A stretch of DNA of 20,815 bases from Micrococcales bacterium (GTDB lineage: Bacteria; Actinomycetota; Actinomycetes; Actinomycetales; Dermatophilaceae). Location: the NCBI GenBank assembly GCA_030452775.1, contig JAKDLQ010000010.1, positions 1 to 20,815 of the forward strand, written 5' to 3'. Below are positions 1 through 7,894 of the stretch, piece by piece. The translations under genes were made by a program, and so were the position numbers. Below the pieces are notes generated by a model. That model made no database searches, was not told the DNA's origin, and saw only the letters and a program-made list of their open reading frames with translations. Position 1 is the stretch's first letter, and each line of letters starts with the position of its first letter.

Positions 1-910
1 CGGCGGTGTCGGGGTTGCCGAGCCCGAGCCCGGTGTCACCGACACCGGCATACATCATCATGGCGACCGACACCAGCAGATAGGTGAGGAGAATGGTGGA
101 GACGGCGAGCAGCCCGGCCCTGCCCGGGGTCCGCTTGGGGTCCTTGCACTCCTCGCCGAGCGTGAGACACGTGTCCCATCCCCAGAACGCGAATATCGAT
201 CCGGTCAACCCGAGCACGAACGCGCCCATGGCCAGCCCCTGGAACGGGTTGAACCAGTCGAAGCTGAAGCTCACGGCCGCGGGGGCGGATCCGTCGGCGA
301 CGTGGATGAAGGTCATGACGACGAAGATCCCCAGCACGATCATCTGGAAGCTCACCAGGACGAGCTGGATGCGCTCGCTCGTGGTGATCCCCCGATAGGA
401 CACGGCGGTCGCCGCGCCGATGAAGACGAGGGTGGTGAGGATGTTGACGAGCTTGTTGCCGGGCAGGTCGGCGAGACCGGGAATGCTGAACACGCGAGCG
501 AGGAAGAGATAGAAGAACTCGACCGCCACCGCGGCGAGGTTGGACAGCACGATGATCGTGGCCATGACCATGCCCCAGCCGCACATGAAGCCGACGTAGG
601 GCCCGAACGCCTTGGTGGACCAGGTGAAGGACGCCCCGCAGTCCGGGGCGGCGGCGTTGAGCTCTCGGTAGGCGTAGGCGGTGAAGAACATGGGGATGAA
701 GCCGGCGATGAAGATGGCCGGCATCTTGAACCCGACCGCTGCGACGATGAGGCCGACGCTGGCGGTGAGGGTGTAGCCCGGGGCGACGGAGGAGACCCCC
801 AGCGTGGCGCCGGCGAAAGTGCCGACCTTGCCCTTGGCCAGTCCCTTGTCGATGAGGCCACCCGAGGCCTTGCGCTCGGGTTGGTCCCGTGTTGTCTGCT
901 GCTCTGACAC
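1..910 (-). CDS. APC-family amino acid/amine permease (3' part beyond window)
   Basis: The reading frame starts at a GTG (908-910) with a GGAGG ribosome site just upstream and stays open to the left edge, giving about 303 codons without the C-terminus. The protein has a charged cytoplasmic N-terminus (about 30 residues), then FAGATLGVSSVAPGYTL, typical of the first helix of APC-superfamily transporters. Several hydrophobic helices follow, with AYAYRELNAAAPDCGASFTW between early helices and FAFWGWDTCLTLGEECKDPK further on. Such proteins import amino acids, GABA, polyamines or related amines by proton or solute exchange in the inner membrane. It is the last visible gene of a three-gene minus-strand operon, 90 bases after the ureohydrolase, so the cargo is probably that enzyme's guanidino substrate or the derived amine (inference). 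The substrate cannot be read from the sequence. Confidence 0.9.
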   Translation of the reverse strand, partial: MSEQQTTRDQPERKASGGLIDKGLAKGKVGTFAGATLGVSSVAPGYTLTASVGLIVAAVGFKMPAIFIAGFIPMFFTAYAYRELNAAAPDCGASFTWSTKAFGPYVGFMCGWGMVMATIIVLSNLAAVAVEFFYLFLARVFSIPGLADLPGNKLVNILTTLVFIGAATAVSYRGITTSERIQLVLVSFQMIVLGIFVVMTFIHVADGSAPAAVSFSFDWFNPFQGLAMGAFVLGLTGSIFAFWGWDTCLTLGEECKDPKRTPGRAGLLAVSTILLTYLLVSVAMMMYAGVGDTGLGLGNPDTA

Positions 911-1000
911 CGTTCCTGCCTCCAGTCTGGCCGTGCCCTCGGATGGACCTTGGATGTCGATGTCACCCGAGGTGCGAAGGAGCGCACCCAGGGTCGCCGG

Positions 1001-2065
1001 TCATGGCTGCCCGTCGGTGCCTGGCGGCGGGCCGAGGCTGCTCTCGGGGATGGGCCGGCCCGCGAGCAGCGGCTGGGACGGGTCCCAGGTCGTCCCGTCG
1101 CGCTCGTCCTGGCGTTTGCGAGCGATCGCCGAGAGAGCCTCGAGGACGACCCGGTTGGCGAGCGCCGCGGTGATGTCCGCATGGTCATATGGTGGGCTGA
1201 CCTCGACGACGTCCACGCCGACGACGGGCAGCTCGAGGCAGATCCGGCGGACGGAGTCGAGCAGCTGTCGTGCCGAGAACCCACCGGGCTCCGGGGTGCC
1301 GGTTCCGGGCGCGTGGCCCGGATCGCACACGTCGATGTCGACCGAGAGGAAGACACCCTCGCACTCGTCCACCGAGATCGCGAACGCCTCGGTGAGGCAC
1401 TCCTCGAGGCCCCGTCGGCCGATCTCGGTCATCTCGTAGGAGCGCATCCCCTGCGCGGCCATCCAGTCGAGGGTCTCAGGCTCCGGCCAGTAGCCGCGCA
1501 ACCCGATCTGGAGGAACCGGTCCCCGCGCAGGGCGCCGGACTCGATGAGGCGCCGCATCGGCTGACCGTGCCCCCAGAGCGCGCCGAACGTGATGTCGCC
1601 GGTGTCGGCATGCGCGTCGAAATGGATCATCGAGACTCGCCCGTGCCCAAGGACATTGGCCACGCCCTTGGCATCCGGGAAGGCGATGGAGTGGTCGCCT
1701 CCGAGGACCACCGGGATGGCGCCGGCCCGCGTCACCTTCTCCACCGCTGCCTCGAGAGCCGGCAGCGCCACTTCGATGTCGCCGGAGTACATCTCGACGT
1801 CGCCGGCGTCGACGACGGTGAGATCTCGCAGCGCGTCGGTCCGCAGGGCCAGACTCGGCCGGGAGCCATCGTGAGGCAGGTAGTCGGTCGCCCTGATGGC
1901 CATGGGGCCGAAGCGAGTCCCCGCCCGATGTGAGGTGCCCCCGTCGAAGGGGGCACCGACGATGACGACGTCCGCGCCGGCATACGACTCGGGTTCGTCC
2001 AGATCGCAGCGCGGGACACCGAGGAAGGTGAAATCGGGTCCGTACTGCCCGCCGTACCGCGCCAT
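1001..2065 (-). CDS. Agmatinase / guanidino-acid ureohydrolase (arginase superfamily)
   Basis: This 354-residue protein belongs to the Mn-dependent arginase/agmatinase superfamily, which hydrolyses guanidino groups to urea and an amine. All expected metal ligands are visible: His125 in LGGDHS, Asp150, His152 and Asp154 in HFDAHADTGD, and Asp243 and Asp245 in SVDIDVCDPG, followed by the HAPGTGTPEPGG signature. The loop around LWGHGQPMRRLIESG fits agmatinase/guanidinobutyrase members better than arginase. I chose the ATG at 2063-2065 because family proteins begin near MARYGG; the in-frame upstream ATG would overlap the aldehyde dehydrogenase. The start lies 7 bases after that gene's stop with only a weak GTAGG site, suggesting translational coupling. 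With the adjacent semialdehyde dehydrogenase, 4-guanidinobutyrate (giving GABA and urea) or agmatine (giving putrescine) are the likeliest substrates. The choice is inference. Confidence 0.93.
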   Translation of the reverse strand: MARYGGQYGPDFTFLGVPRCDLDEPESYAGADVVIVGAPFDGGTSHRAGTRFGPMAIRATDYLPHDGSRPSLALRTDALRDLTVVDAGDVEMYSGDIEVALPALEAAVEKVTRAGAIPVVLGGDHSIAFPDAKGVANVLGHGRVSMIHFDAHADTGDITFGALWGHGQPMRRLIESGALRGDRFLQIGLRGYWPEPETLDWMAAQGMRSYEMTEIGRRGLEECLTEAFAISVDECEGVFLSVDIDVCDPGHAPGTGTPEPGGFSARQLLDSVRRICLELPVVGVDVVEVSPPYDHADITAALANRVVLEALSAIARKRQDERDGTTWDPSQPLLAGRPIPESSLGPPPGTDGQP

Positions 2066-2072
2066 TGCAGGC

Positions 2073-3446
2073 CTACTTCGGTGCGAAGCGGAAGGTCTTC
2101 TTGTTCTGGAACTCCTCGATCCCGAAGCGGCCGAGCTCACGGCCGAAGCCGCTGCGCTTGACGCCGCCGAACGGCAACTGGGCGGCGTCGAGATTGACGC
2201 CGTTGATGAACACCATGCCGACCTCGAGCTCGGAGCCGACCTTGATGGCCCGCTCCTCGTCCTCGCAGATCACCACCGAACCAAGCCCGAACGGCGACGA
2301 GTTCGCCAGCCGCACGGCCTCCTCGTCACTGGAGACCTTGTAGAGCACCGCGACCGGGCCGAACAGCTCCTCCTTGAAGGCGTCCATGTCCGGGGTGACA
2401 TCGGTGAGGACTGCGGGCGAGAAGAAGTTGCCGTCCACCTTGATGTCGCCGGTCAGCGACGTGGCACCCTGAGCCAGCGCGGCGTCGACCTGCTGCTTGA
2501 GGTTCGCGGTTGCCTTCTCCGAGGACAGGGGGCCCAGCTCCGCGCCCTCCGCGGTCGGGTCGGTCGGGGCGAAAGCGCTCATCGTGGCCGAGAACTTCTC
2601 GGCGAACTCGTCGAAGTACTTGTCGAGCACGACGACCCGCTTGGAGGCGTTGCACGCCTGTCCGGTGTTGCCGATCCGGCCCGCTGCGGCGGTCTCGACG
2701 GCGGAGTCGATGTCACTCGTGTCGAGCACGAGCAGCACGTCGGACCCGCCCATCTCGAGGACGACCTTCTTGAGGTTGCGCCCGGCGATCTGTGCGACGG
2801 CGGCCCCGGCGCGCTCCGAGCCCGTGACCGACACCGCCTGCACGCGAGGATCCGCGATGATGTCGGCCACCTGATCATGCGTGGCGAAGAGGTTGGTGTA
2901 GGCGCCCTCGGGGAGGCCGGCCTCCTTCATCATGGACGCGATCGCGAGCGCCGACTCGGGGCACTGCTCGGCGTGCTTGAGCAGGACGGTGTTGCCGAGC
3001 ACGAGGTTGGGTCCGGCGAAGCGAGCGACCTGGTAGTAGGGAAAGTTCCAGGGCATGATCCCGAGGAGCACGCCGATGGGCTCGCGACGCACGAAGGCGC
3101 GTCCACCGTCGTCGGTGGGGATCTCCTCCTGCTTGAGGAACTCTTCGCCGTTCGTGGCGTAGTACGAGTAGATGTCGGCGCTGAAGTCGACCTCTTCGAG
3201 AGCCTCCGCAAGCGGCTTGCCCATCTCGCGCGCGATGATGTGTGCCAGCTCGTCGCGGCGCTCAAGGTGCAGGTCGGCCACCCGCTGCACGAGCGCGGCA
3301 CGCTCGGCGACCGTCGTCTTTCGGCCCCAGCTGCGGTAGGCGTCGTCCGCTGCTGCGATGGCCTGCGAGACCTCCGCGTCGGTCATGGTGGGGTACTCGG
3401 CGACCGTCTCGCCGGTCGTGGGGTTGACTACCGCGTAGGCAAGCAT
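2073..3446 (-). CDS. Succinate-semialdehyde dehydrogenase-type aldehyde dehydrogenase
   Basis: A 457-residue NAD(P)-dependent aldehyde dehydrogenase, the usual length of short actinobacterial GabD1-type enzymes. Visible active-site parts are the oxyanion Asn134 in MPWNFP, the nucleotide-binding VSVTGSERAG near 206-214, general base Glu231 in LEMGGSD and nucleophile Cys265 in NTGQACNASKR. The C-terminal PFGGVKRSGFGRELG motif is intact. The reaction would be semialdehyde to acid, classically succinate semialdehyde to succinate at the end of GABA breakdown. The ATG at 3444-3446 has AGGAG at a good distance. It is the first gene of the minus-strand operon and lies directly before the ureohydrolase, so a route from guanidino compound to GABA-like amine to semialdehyde to acid is plausible. 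No transaminase is in this operon; the nearest class-III aminotransferase is at 15668. Substrate identity is family-based, not proven. Confidence 0.92.
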   Translation of the reverse strand: MLAYAVVNPTTGETVAEYPTMTDAEVSQAIAAADDAYRSWGRKTTVAERAALVQRVADLHLERRDELAHIIAREMGKPLAEALEEVDFSADIYSYYATNGEEFLKQEEIPTDDGGRAFVRREPIGVLLGIMPWNFPYYQVARFAGPNLVLGNTVLLKHAEQCPESALAIASMMKEAGLPEGAYTNLFATHDQVADIIADPRVQAVSVTGSERAGAAVAQIAGRNLKKVVLEMGGSDVLLVLDTSDIDSAVETAAAGRIGNTGQACNASKRVVVLDKYFDEFAEKFSATMSAFAPTDPTAEGAELGPLSSEKATANLKQQVDAALAQGATSLTGDIKVDGNFFSPAVLTDVTPDMDAFKEELFGPVAVLYKVSSDEEAVRLANSSPFGLGSVVICEDEERAIKVGSELEVGMVFINGVNLDAAQLPFGGVKRSGFGRELGRFGIEEFQNKKTFRFAPK

Positions 3447-3484
3447 GGCTCTCCTGGGAAACGTCTTGGTCGTCTGGATTCACG

Positions 3485-3497
3485 TCGATGTCATCGA
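3485..3497. promoter_or_regulatory. 13-base perfect palindrome, candidate operator of the catabolic operon
   Basis: TCGATG-T-CATCGA is an exact inverted repeat with six-base arms around one central base. It lies 39-51 bases upstream of the aldehyde dehydrogenase start, where a repressor or activator site would be expected. No regulator gene is present in the window, so the binding protein is unknown. The rest of the 279-base divergent spacer (3447-3725) shows no convincing sigma-70 promoter by eye. Confidence 0.4.
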
Positions 3498-3708
3498 ATT
3501 TGCAACCTAGCAGCGACTCCCTGGTGCGTCCAGAGCACTACGGAGCGGCACCTCCCTCCAGGTCCTGGCGCCGAGTCGGAGGCGACGAGCCGGACCTGAC
3601 ATCCTCGGTCGATGCCGGTGCTGCGATGCTGGCTGCGGCTGTCGCAGTGGCAGCGGCAATGGCACGAGGCGCACCGCTCGATGTGGAAATGTCCGATCAG
3701 GAGGGCCG

Positions 3709-3734
3709 GAGGATGGCTGACGAGGATGGCTGAC
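3709..3734 (+). repeat. 13-base tandem duplication across the NylB-like start codon
   Basis: The unit GAGGATGGCTGAC occurs twice back to back (3709-3721 and 3722-3734). Each copy carries a GAGG followed directly by an ATG. Thirteen is not a multiple of three, so the upstream ATG (3713) opens another frame, a six-codon reading frame MADEDG ending in TGA at 3731-3733. The downstream ATG (3726) opens the hydrolase. This is a recent duplication that may change start-site choice. Confidence 0.85.
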
Positions 3735-4994
3735 GTGGAGGAACGGCCGGACTGGCGCAGCGCCCCGTACAACCGATGGGCCTTCTGGCATGCGCACGAC
3801 CTGCTGCCTACGCAGATCGTGCGCCGCGCGGAGCCGGCTCGCCCGTTGACGACCGCATCGCCGACCGTCGATGTCCGGGAGATCGCCGTGGACCGGGTCG
3901 ACGGGACCTCGGCGCCGCTAGCCTCGGTCCTCACCGACACCTACACCGACGCCTGTCTGGTGCTTCACGACGGCGCGGTGGTGTTCGAGGAGTATGCCGA
4001 ACACGGCGACCCGTCGCTCACCCACACCGTGATGTCCGTGACCAAGCCGCTCGTGGGGTGTGTCGCGGCGATCCTCATCGAGCAGGAGGTGCTCGACCCG
4101 GCCCGGCGCGTCACGGACTATGTCCCCGAGCTCGCCGCGTCGGGCTACGACGGAGCCAGCGTGCGCGATGTGCTGGACATGCGCAGCGGCGTCCACTTCC
4201 GAGAGGAGTACGACGACCCCACCTCGGAGGCTCGCGAGCTGGATCGCTGGGTTGCGGCGAGCCAACGCGGCGGCGATGATCGCCGACGCGGCCTCTACCC
4301 CTACCTGCTGACCCTCGAGGCGGACTCGGCGCACGGCGGGCTGTTCCGCTACCGCTCCGCGGAGACCGACGTGCTGGGCTGGGTCTGCGAACGGGCATCG
4401 GGTCACCCGATGGCGGACCTTCTCGGTGCCCGTATCTGGGGGCCGATGGGCGCAGAGCACGAGGCCCGGCTCATCTGCGACGGCACGGGGACGGCGATGC
4501 ACGACGGTGGCCTCAACGCGACGGCCCGCGACGTGGCCCGGTTCGGGCAGTTGTTGCTCGATGGGGGCACGGTGCCGAGCAGCGACGGCGGGCGGGACGT
4601 CGTCGTGCCGGCGAGGTGGCTACGCCAAGCCTGGGCGGTCGACGCCGACGTCCGGGACGCCTTTGCCAACTCGCCCGCCGAGGTGATGTTCCCCGGTGGC
4701 TGGTTTCGCAACCAGTTCTGGTTCCGGCCCGGTCCGTACGGGGACGTGCTGGTCTGCCTCGGGGTGTACGGGCAGATGGTCCACGTCAACCGCCGGACGC
4801 GGACGGTCTGCGTCAAGTTGTCGAGCTGGCCGGCTGTCGGCAACCCGGCCTTCCTCCAGGACACGATCAGGTCCTTCGATGCAGTCGGCGGCGCCCTGTC
4901 GAACGCCAGCTCCCAGGATGTGAGGCAACGGCTCCCGGGCGTCGTCGCCGGGCTGAGAGCCGGCCGGCCGCTCCAACTCCCTGATACGACGTGA
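3726..4994 (+). CDS. NylB-like serine hydrolase (class C beta-lactamase fold), copy 1
   Basis: A 422-residue cytosolic-looking protein with no signal peptide. It resembles 6-aminohexanoate-dimer hydrolase (NylB) along its length: an N-terminal NRWAFWHAHDLLPTQ block, SVTK (Ser104-xx-Lys107) as the nucleophile pair, LDMRSGVHFREEYDDP with Tyr162 at the position of NylB Tyr170, and FRYRSAETDVLGW with Tyr209 at the position of the catalytic Tyr215. It ends with GQMVHVNRRTRTVCVKLSSWP. NylB-type enzymes hydrolyse linear amides and esters rather than beta-lactams. I place the start at ATG 3726; a GTG at 3735, with GAGG nine bases upstream, is a real alternative. A homologous gene follows at 6562, with an ATP-grasp ligase in between. 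The natural substrate is unknown; calling it a nylon-oligomer enzyme would overreach. Confidence 0.88.
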   Translation: MADVEERPDWRSAPYNRWAFWHAHDLLPTQIVRRAEPARPLTTASPTVDVREIAVDRVDGTSAPLASVLTDTYTDACLVLHDGAVVFEEYAEHGDPSLTHTVMSVTKPLVGCVAAILIEQEVLDPARRVTDYVPELAASGYDGASVRDVLDMRSGVHFREEYDDPTSEARELDRWVAASQRGGDDRRRGLYPYLLTLEADSAHGGLFRYRSAETDVLGWVCERASGHPMADLLGARIWGPMGAEHEARLICDGTGTAMHDGGLNATARDVARFGQLLLDGGTVPSSDGGRDVVVPARWLRQAWAVDADVRDAFANSPAEVMFPGGWFRNQFWFRPGPYGDVLVCLGVYGQMVHVNRRTRTVCVKLSSWPAVGNPAFLQDTIRSFDAVGGALSNASSQDVRQRLPGVVAGLRAGRPLQLPDTT

Positions 4995-5038
4995 TGTGGC
5001 GCTCACCCACCAGCCAGTGCAACGGCATGCTCACCGCC

Positions 5039-5072
5039 CGGTCGGACCGCGGTGACCCCATGTGAATAGGAT
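5039..5072 (+). promoter_or_regulatory. Possible promoter/operator before the ATP-grasp gene
   Basis: The 116-base gap before the ATP-grasp gene contains a perfect short palindrome, CGGTC-G-GACCG (5039-5049). A -10-like TAGGAT follows at 5067-5072. The palindrome would overlap the -35 region at a 17-base spacing. No good -35 hexamer is seen, so this is a weak proposal. Confidence 0.25.
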
Positions 5073-5110
5073 GTCGCCAACTGGGGGTCGCCCACCTGAA
5101 GGAGTGCATC

Positions 5111-6553
5111 ATGACTAGACCTCGCCTGGACAACATCTCGGAGATCCGGACCTTCTTCCGGACGAACGAGCAGCCGATCTACTTCTTCGGACCGACGGCG
5201 TTCAACCTGCTGGGGATCGACCGCTGGGTCCGCAACTTCCACTACATCGCCTACTACGACTCGTGGGACGGCGCTCACCCACGGGTCTTCGCCCCGACCA
5301 ACCGGCCGGAGATCGGCTTCGAGTCCAGCGAGCAGATCGTCAACTACCTGCTGCGGGATCCGGAGGTGCAGGCCTACCTGAAACACCGGGGCGGCACCCC
5401 CATGGTCGCCATGGTCTTCTTCAACGAGGAGACCGAGGAGATCTGCCGGGAGCTCGGCTACACGCTGATCCTTCCCCCCGACTCGCTGCGCCGGAGACTC
5501 GACTCCAAGATCGTCACCACCCAGCTCGGCAACGAGGCGGGCGCTCCGTCGGTGCCCAACGTGCTGGGCCACGCCGACAGCTGGGCCGAGCTCGAGGCGT
5601 TGGCGACCGAAGCCGGCCTCGGGTCCGACCTCGTGGTCCAGACGCCCTATGGCGACTCGGGCAGGACCACCTTCTTCATCGAGTCGGAGGCGGAGTGGGA
5701 TGAGCACAGCGACGACATCATCGGTGAGGACCTCAAGGTGATGAAGCGGATCAACCACCTGGCGGCCGCCGTCGAGGCGTGTATCACCCAGCACGGCACC
5801 GTCGTGGGCCCGTTCATGACCGACCTCACGGGCTACCCCGAGCTGACGCCCTATCAGGGCGGGTGGTGCGGCAACGACCTGTTCCCGGAAGCGTTGAGCA
5901 GCCCGCAGCGGGCGAGCGCGATCAGCTATGTACGGCGCATGGGGGATCGTCTCGCGCAGGAGGGCTACAAGGGATTCCTCGAGGTCGACGTGCTCATCGA
6001 CACCGACACCGACGAGGTCTACCTCGGCGAGGTCAACCCGCGGATCTCGGGGGCATCCTCGATGACCAACGTCACGGCCGGCGCCTACGCCGACGTCCCG
6101 TTGTTCCTCTTCCACCTGTTGGAGTACATGGACGTCGACTACACGATCGACGTCGAGGAGATCAACGAGCGCTGGCGCGAGCTGGCAGCGGTCGACGTCT
6201 GGGCCCAGCTCATCATGAAGGAGCCCGTCGACTCCGTCGAGCGCATCCTGGCCGCCCCCCGCACGGGCACTTACACAATGCAGCCGGACGGCACGATGGT
6301 CTTCGACCACGTGGCGAACGACTGGCACGACGTGACCGACGAGGACGAGGCGTTCTTCCTGCGGGTCTACGGCCCGGGCGACTACCGGTTCCGCGGCGCA
6401 GACCTCGGAGTGCTGGTCACCAAAGGCCGGATGCAACGCGGAGGCGAGCTGACCGACCGGTGCCGCCGGTACATCGCCGGCGTCGCGAACATGTTCCACT
6501 CGGAGCCGGTGCCTGACATGGCCGCACCGTTGCCCATCGCCTACGTGAAATAG
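5111..6553 (+). CDS. ATP-grasp domain carboxylate-amine ligase-like protein
   Basis: A 480-residue protein with an ATP-grasp architecture. The N-terminal third (about 1-125) is a preATP-grasp-like domain (PIYFFGPTAFNLLG). QTPYGDSGRTTFFI (177-190) looks like the flexible ATP-binding loop. GFLEVDVLIDTDTDEVYLGEVNPRISGASS (about 288-317) supplies the acidic and Asn residues that hold Mg-ATP (Glu291, Asp293, Glu307, Asn309). Such enzymes activate a carboxylate as acyl-phosphate and usually join it to an amine; database labels often say biotin carboxylase-like, but no biotin-carrier partner is nearby. GAAGGAG lies well placed before ATG 5111. The next gene begins 8 bases after the stop, so the ligase and an amidase are made together. 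A C-terminal tail of about 150 residues after the ATP-grasp core is not recognised. Substrates are unknown. Confidence 0.8.
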   Translation: MTRPRLDNISEIRTFFRTNEQPIYFFGPTAFNLLGIDRWVRNFHYIAYYDSWDGAHPRVFAPTNRPEIGFESSEQIVNYLLRDPEVQAYLKHRGGTPMVAMVFFNEETEEICRELGYTLILPPDSLRRRLDSKIVTTQLGNEAGAPSVPNVLGHADSWAELEALATEAGLGSDLVVQTPYGDSGRTTFFIESEAEWDEHSDDIIGEDLKVMKRINHLAAAVEACITQHGTVVGPFMTDLTGYPELTPYQGGWCGNDLFPEALSSPQRASAISYVRRMGDRLAQEGYKGFLEVDVLIDTDTDEVYLGEVNPRISGASSMTNVTAGAYADVPLFLFHLLEYMDVDYTIDVEEINERWRELAAVDVWAQLIMKEPVDSVERILAAPRTGTYTMQPDGTMVFDHVANDWHDVTDEDEAFFLRVYGPGDYRFRGADLGVLVTKGRMQRGGELTDRCRRYIAGVANMFHSEPVPDMAAPLPIAYVK

Positions 6554-6561
6554 GAGTGCCT

Positions 6562-7836
6562 GTGGACCAGGACGCCTCCACCGAGGACGCGGACCTACTC
6601 GTCGGCGAGGTGCAGCGCGTCGACGCCTCGACCGACGCACCGGCAGACCTGAGCAACTGGCAGGAGCCCGATCAGCTCCGATGGGCCTTCCAGCACATGG
6701 ACGAGGTGATGCCGACCCAGGTCATCGCCGCCGGGACGGAGGCGCCGCGACCGTTGGCCGAGGACACGCGCTCACTCGGTGAGCTGGACCTGGTCCGGTT
6801 CGACGGATCGACGGGGACGCTCGATGACGTCCTGGCCGAGACGCACACCGACGCGTTCATCGTGCTGCACGAGGGCCGGGTGGTCGAGGAACGCTACCTG
6901 GGAGCGATGACGCCCAGCACCCGGCACCTGGTGATGTCCGTGTCGAAGTCCATCGTGGGCTGCGTCGCCGGAGGCCTGGTCGAGGCGGGCGCGCTGGACC
7001 CGGAGGCGGCCGTGACGAGCTACCTGCCCGAGGTTGCCGGGTCGGGATACGACGGTGCCACGGTGCGAAATGTCCTGGACATGCGCACCGGCGTGGCATT
7101 TCGCGAGACCTACACCGATCCCGACGCCGAGGTCCGCGTGATGGAGCGTTCGATGGGTTGGAGTCCGCTCGAGCCAGACGATCCCGTCGGTGCCTATGCC
7201 TATCTCGCCACGCTTGGGAGGGATGGCCCCCATGACGGGCGGTTCACGTATCGTTCCGCCGACACCGATCTGCTCGGATGGCTCTGCGAACGGGTGACGG
7301 GGGTGCCGATGGCCGACCTCATCTCGGAGCGGATCTGGGGCCCCATCGGAGCGGAGTTCGATGCCACCGTCACCACCGACTGGGTCGGCACGGCCATCCA
7401 CGACGGCGGCATCTCCGCCACTGCTCGTGACCTGGCTCGGTTCGGTCAGATGCTGCTCGACGAGGGCGTGGTCGACGGACGACGCGTCGTCCCCGCCTCG
7501 TGGATCGAGGAGTCCTTCAACCCCGGTCACGACGTGCGCCAGGCCTTCGCGGAATCGCCGGATGAGACGGTGTTGCCCGGCGCGTGGTATCGCAATCAGT
7601 TCTGGTTCATCCCGGGCATCGCCGGTGACAACCTGGTGTGTCTGGGGATTCACGGCCAGATGATCCACGTCAGCCCAGCCACCCGCACGGTGGCGGTCAA
7701 ACTCTCGTCCTGGCCATCGGCACAGCATCTTGCTCACCTCATCGACACCCTTCGCGCGGTCGGTAGGGTCGGAGCGTACCTGTATCTCTCGCAAGGGGAT
7801 TGGGCGGCTGGAGAGGCATCCGCGTCGACTGCGTGA
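6562..7836 (+). CDS. NylB-like serine hydrolase (class C beta-lactamase fold), copy 2
   Basis: A 424-residue paralogue of the gene at 3726. It has NWQEPDQLRWAFQHMDEVMPTQ, close to the NylB N-terminus, then MSVSKS (Ser126-xx-Lys129), VLDMRTGVAFRETYTDP with Tyr184 as the NylB Tyr170 equivalent, and FTYRSADTDLLGW with catalytic Tyr230. Near the end are NQFWF, GIHGQMIHV and VAVKLSSWP. There is no export signal. A TAGGAG that begins at the preceding stop codon is five bases from GTG 6562, so I prefer this to GTG 6556, which would overlap the ribosome site. It sits in the same transcript as the ATP-grasp ligase. Both paralogues keep the full catalytic set, so both are probably active on amides or esters. 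Relative to copy 1 it has a longer acidic N-terminus (about 30 residues). Confidence 0.88.
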   Translation: MDQDASTEDADLLVGEVQRVDASTDAPADLSNWQEPDQLRWAFQHMDEVMPTQVIAAGTEAPRPLAEDTRSLGELDLVRFDGSTGTLDDVLAETHTDAFIVLHEGRVVEERYLGAMTPSTRHLVMSVSKSIVGCVAGGLVEAGALDPEAAVTSYLPEVAGSGYDGATVRNVLDMRTGVAFRETYTDPDAEVRVMERSMGWSPLEPDDPVGAYAYLATLGRDGPHDGRFTYRSADTDLLGWLCERVTGVPMADLISERIWGPIGAEFDATVTTDWVGTAIHDGGISATARDLARFGQMLLDEGVVDGRRVVPASWIEESFNPGHDVRQAFAESPDETVLPGAWYRNQFWFIPGIAGDNLVCLGIHGQMIHVSPATRTVAVKLSSWPSAQHLAHLIDTLRAVGRVGAYLYLSQGDWAAGEASASTA

Positions 7837-7844
7837 CCTGACCT

Positions 7845-7894
7845 CGTCAAGCCCGCCTTGACACTGCTTAAGCGTCAATGTTACGTTGACGAAC
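7845..7894 (+). promoter_or_regulatory. Promoter with two identical-geometry operator-like repeats; predicted leaderless start
   Basis: A consensus -35 TTGACA (7858-7863) is followed after 18 bases by TACGTT (7882-7887), a TANNNT -10. Transcription should begin near 7894-7895, exactly at the ATG of the C45 gene, and no ribosome site precedes that ATG. Overlying this are two inverted repeats of the form GTCAA-N7-TTGAC, at 7846-7862 and 7874-7890, set 28 bases apart. The first overlaps the -35 and the second overlaps the -10. GCTTAAGC (7866-7873) is a further small palindrome between them. This looks like a repressor-controlled leaderless promoter. Confidence 0.65.

Noticed and set aside
1896..3599. 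Plus-strand frame of 567 codons opposite the aldehyde dehydrogenase
   Set aside because: Antisense to a complete aldehyde dehydrogenase; low-complexity composition.
3488..3733. 81-codon plus-strand frame in the divergent spacer
   Set aside because: No good ribosome site at its start, no conserved features, and it ends in the MADEDG frame made by the 13-base duplication.
5111..6553. Biotin carboxylase subunit
   Set aside because: Only the ATP-grasp fold is shared; there is no biotin-carrier domain and no carboxyltransferase gene nearby.
5003..6640. Long minus-strand open frame (about 545 codons) opposite the ATP-grasp gene
   Set aside because: Composition is His/Arg/Val/Asp-rich without domain motifs. 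It mirrors the third-position GC bias of the plus-strand gene, which has clear ATP-grasp motifs.
3726..7836. Antibiotic-resistance class C beta-lactamases
   Set aside because: No signal peptide, and the sequence pattern around the active site follows NylB-type amide hydrolases; the AmpC KTG box is absent.
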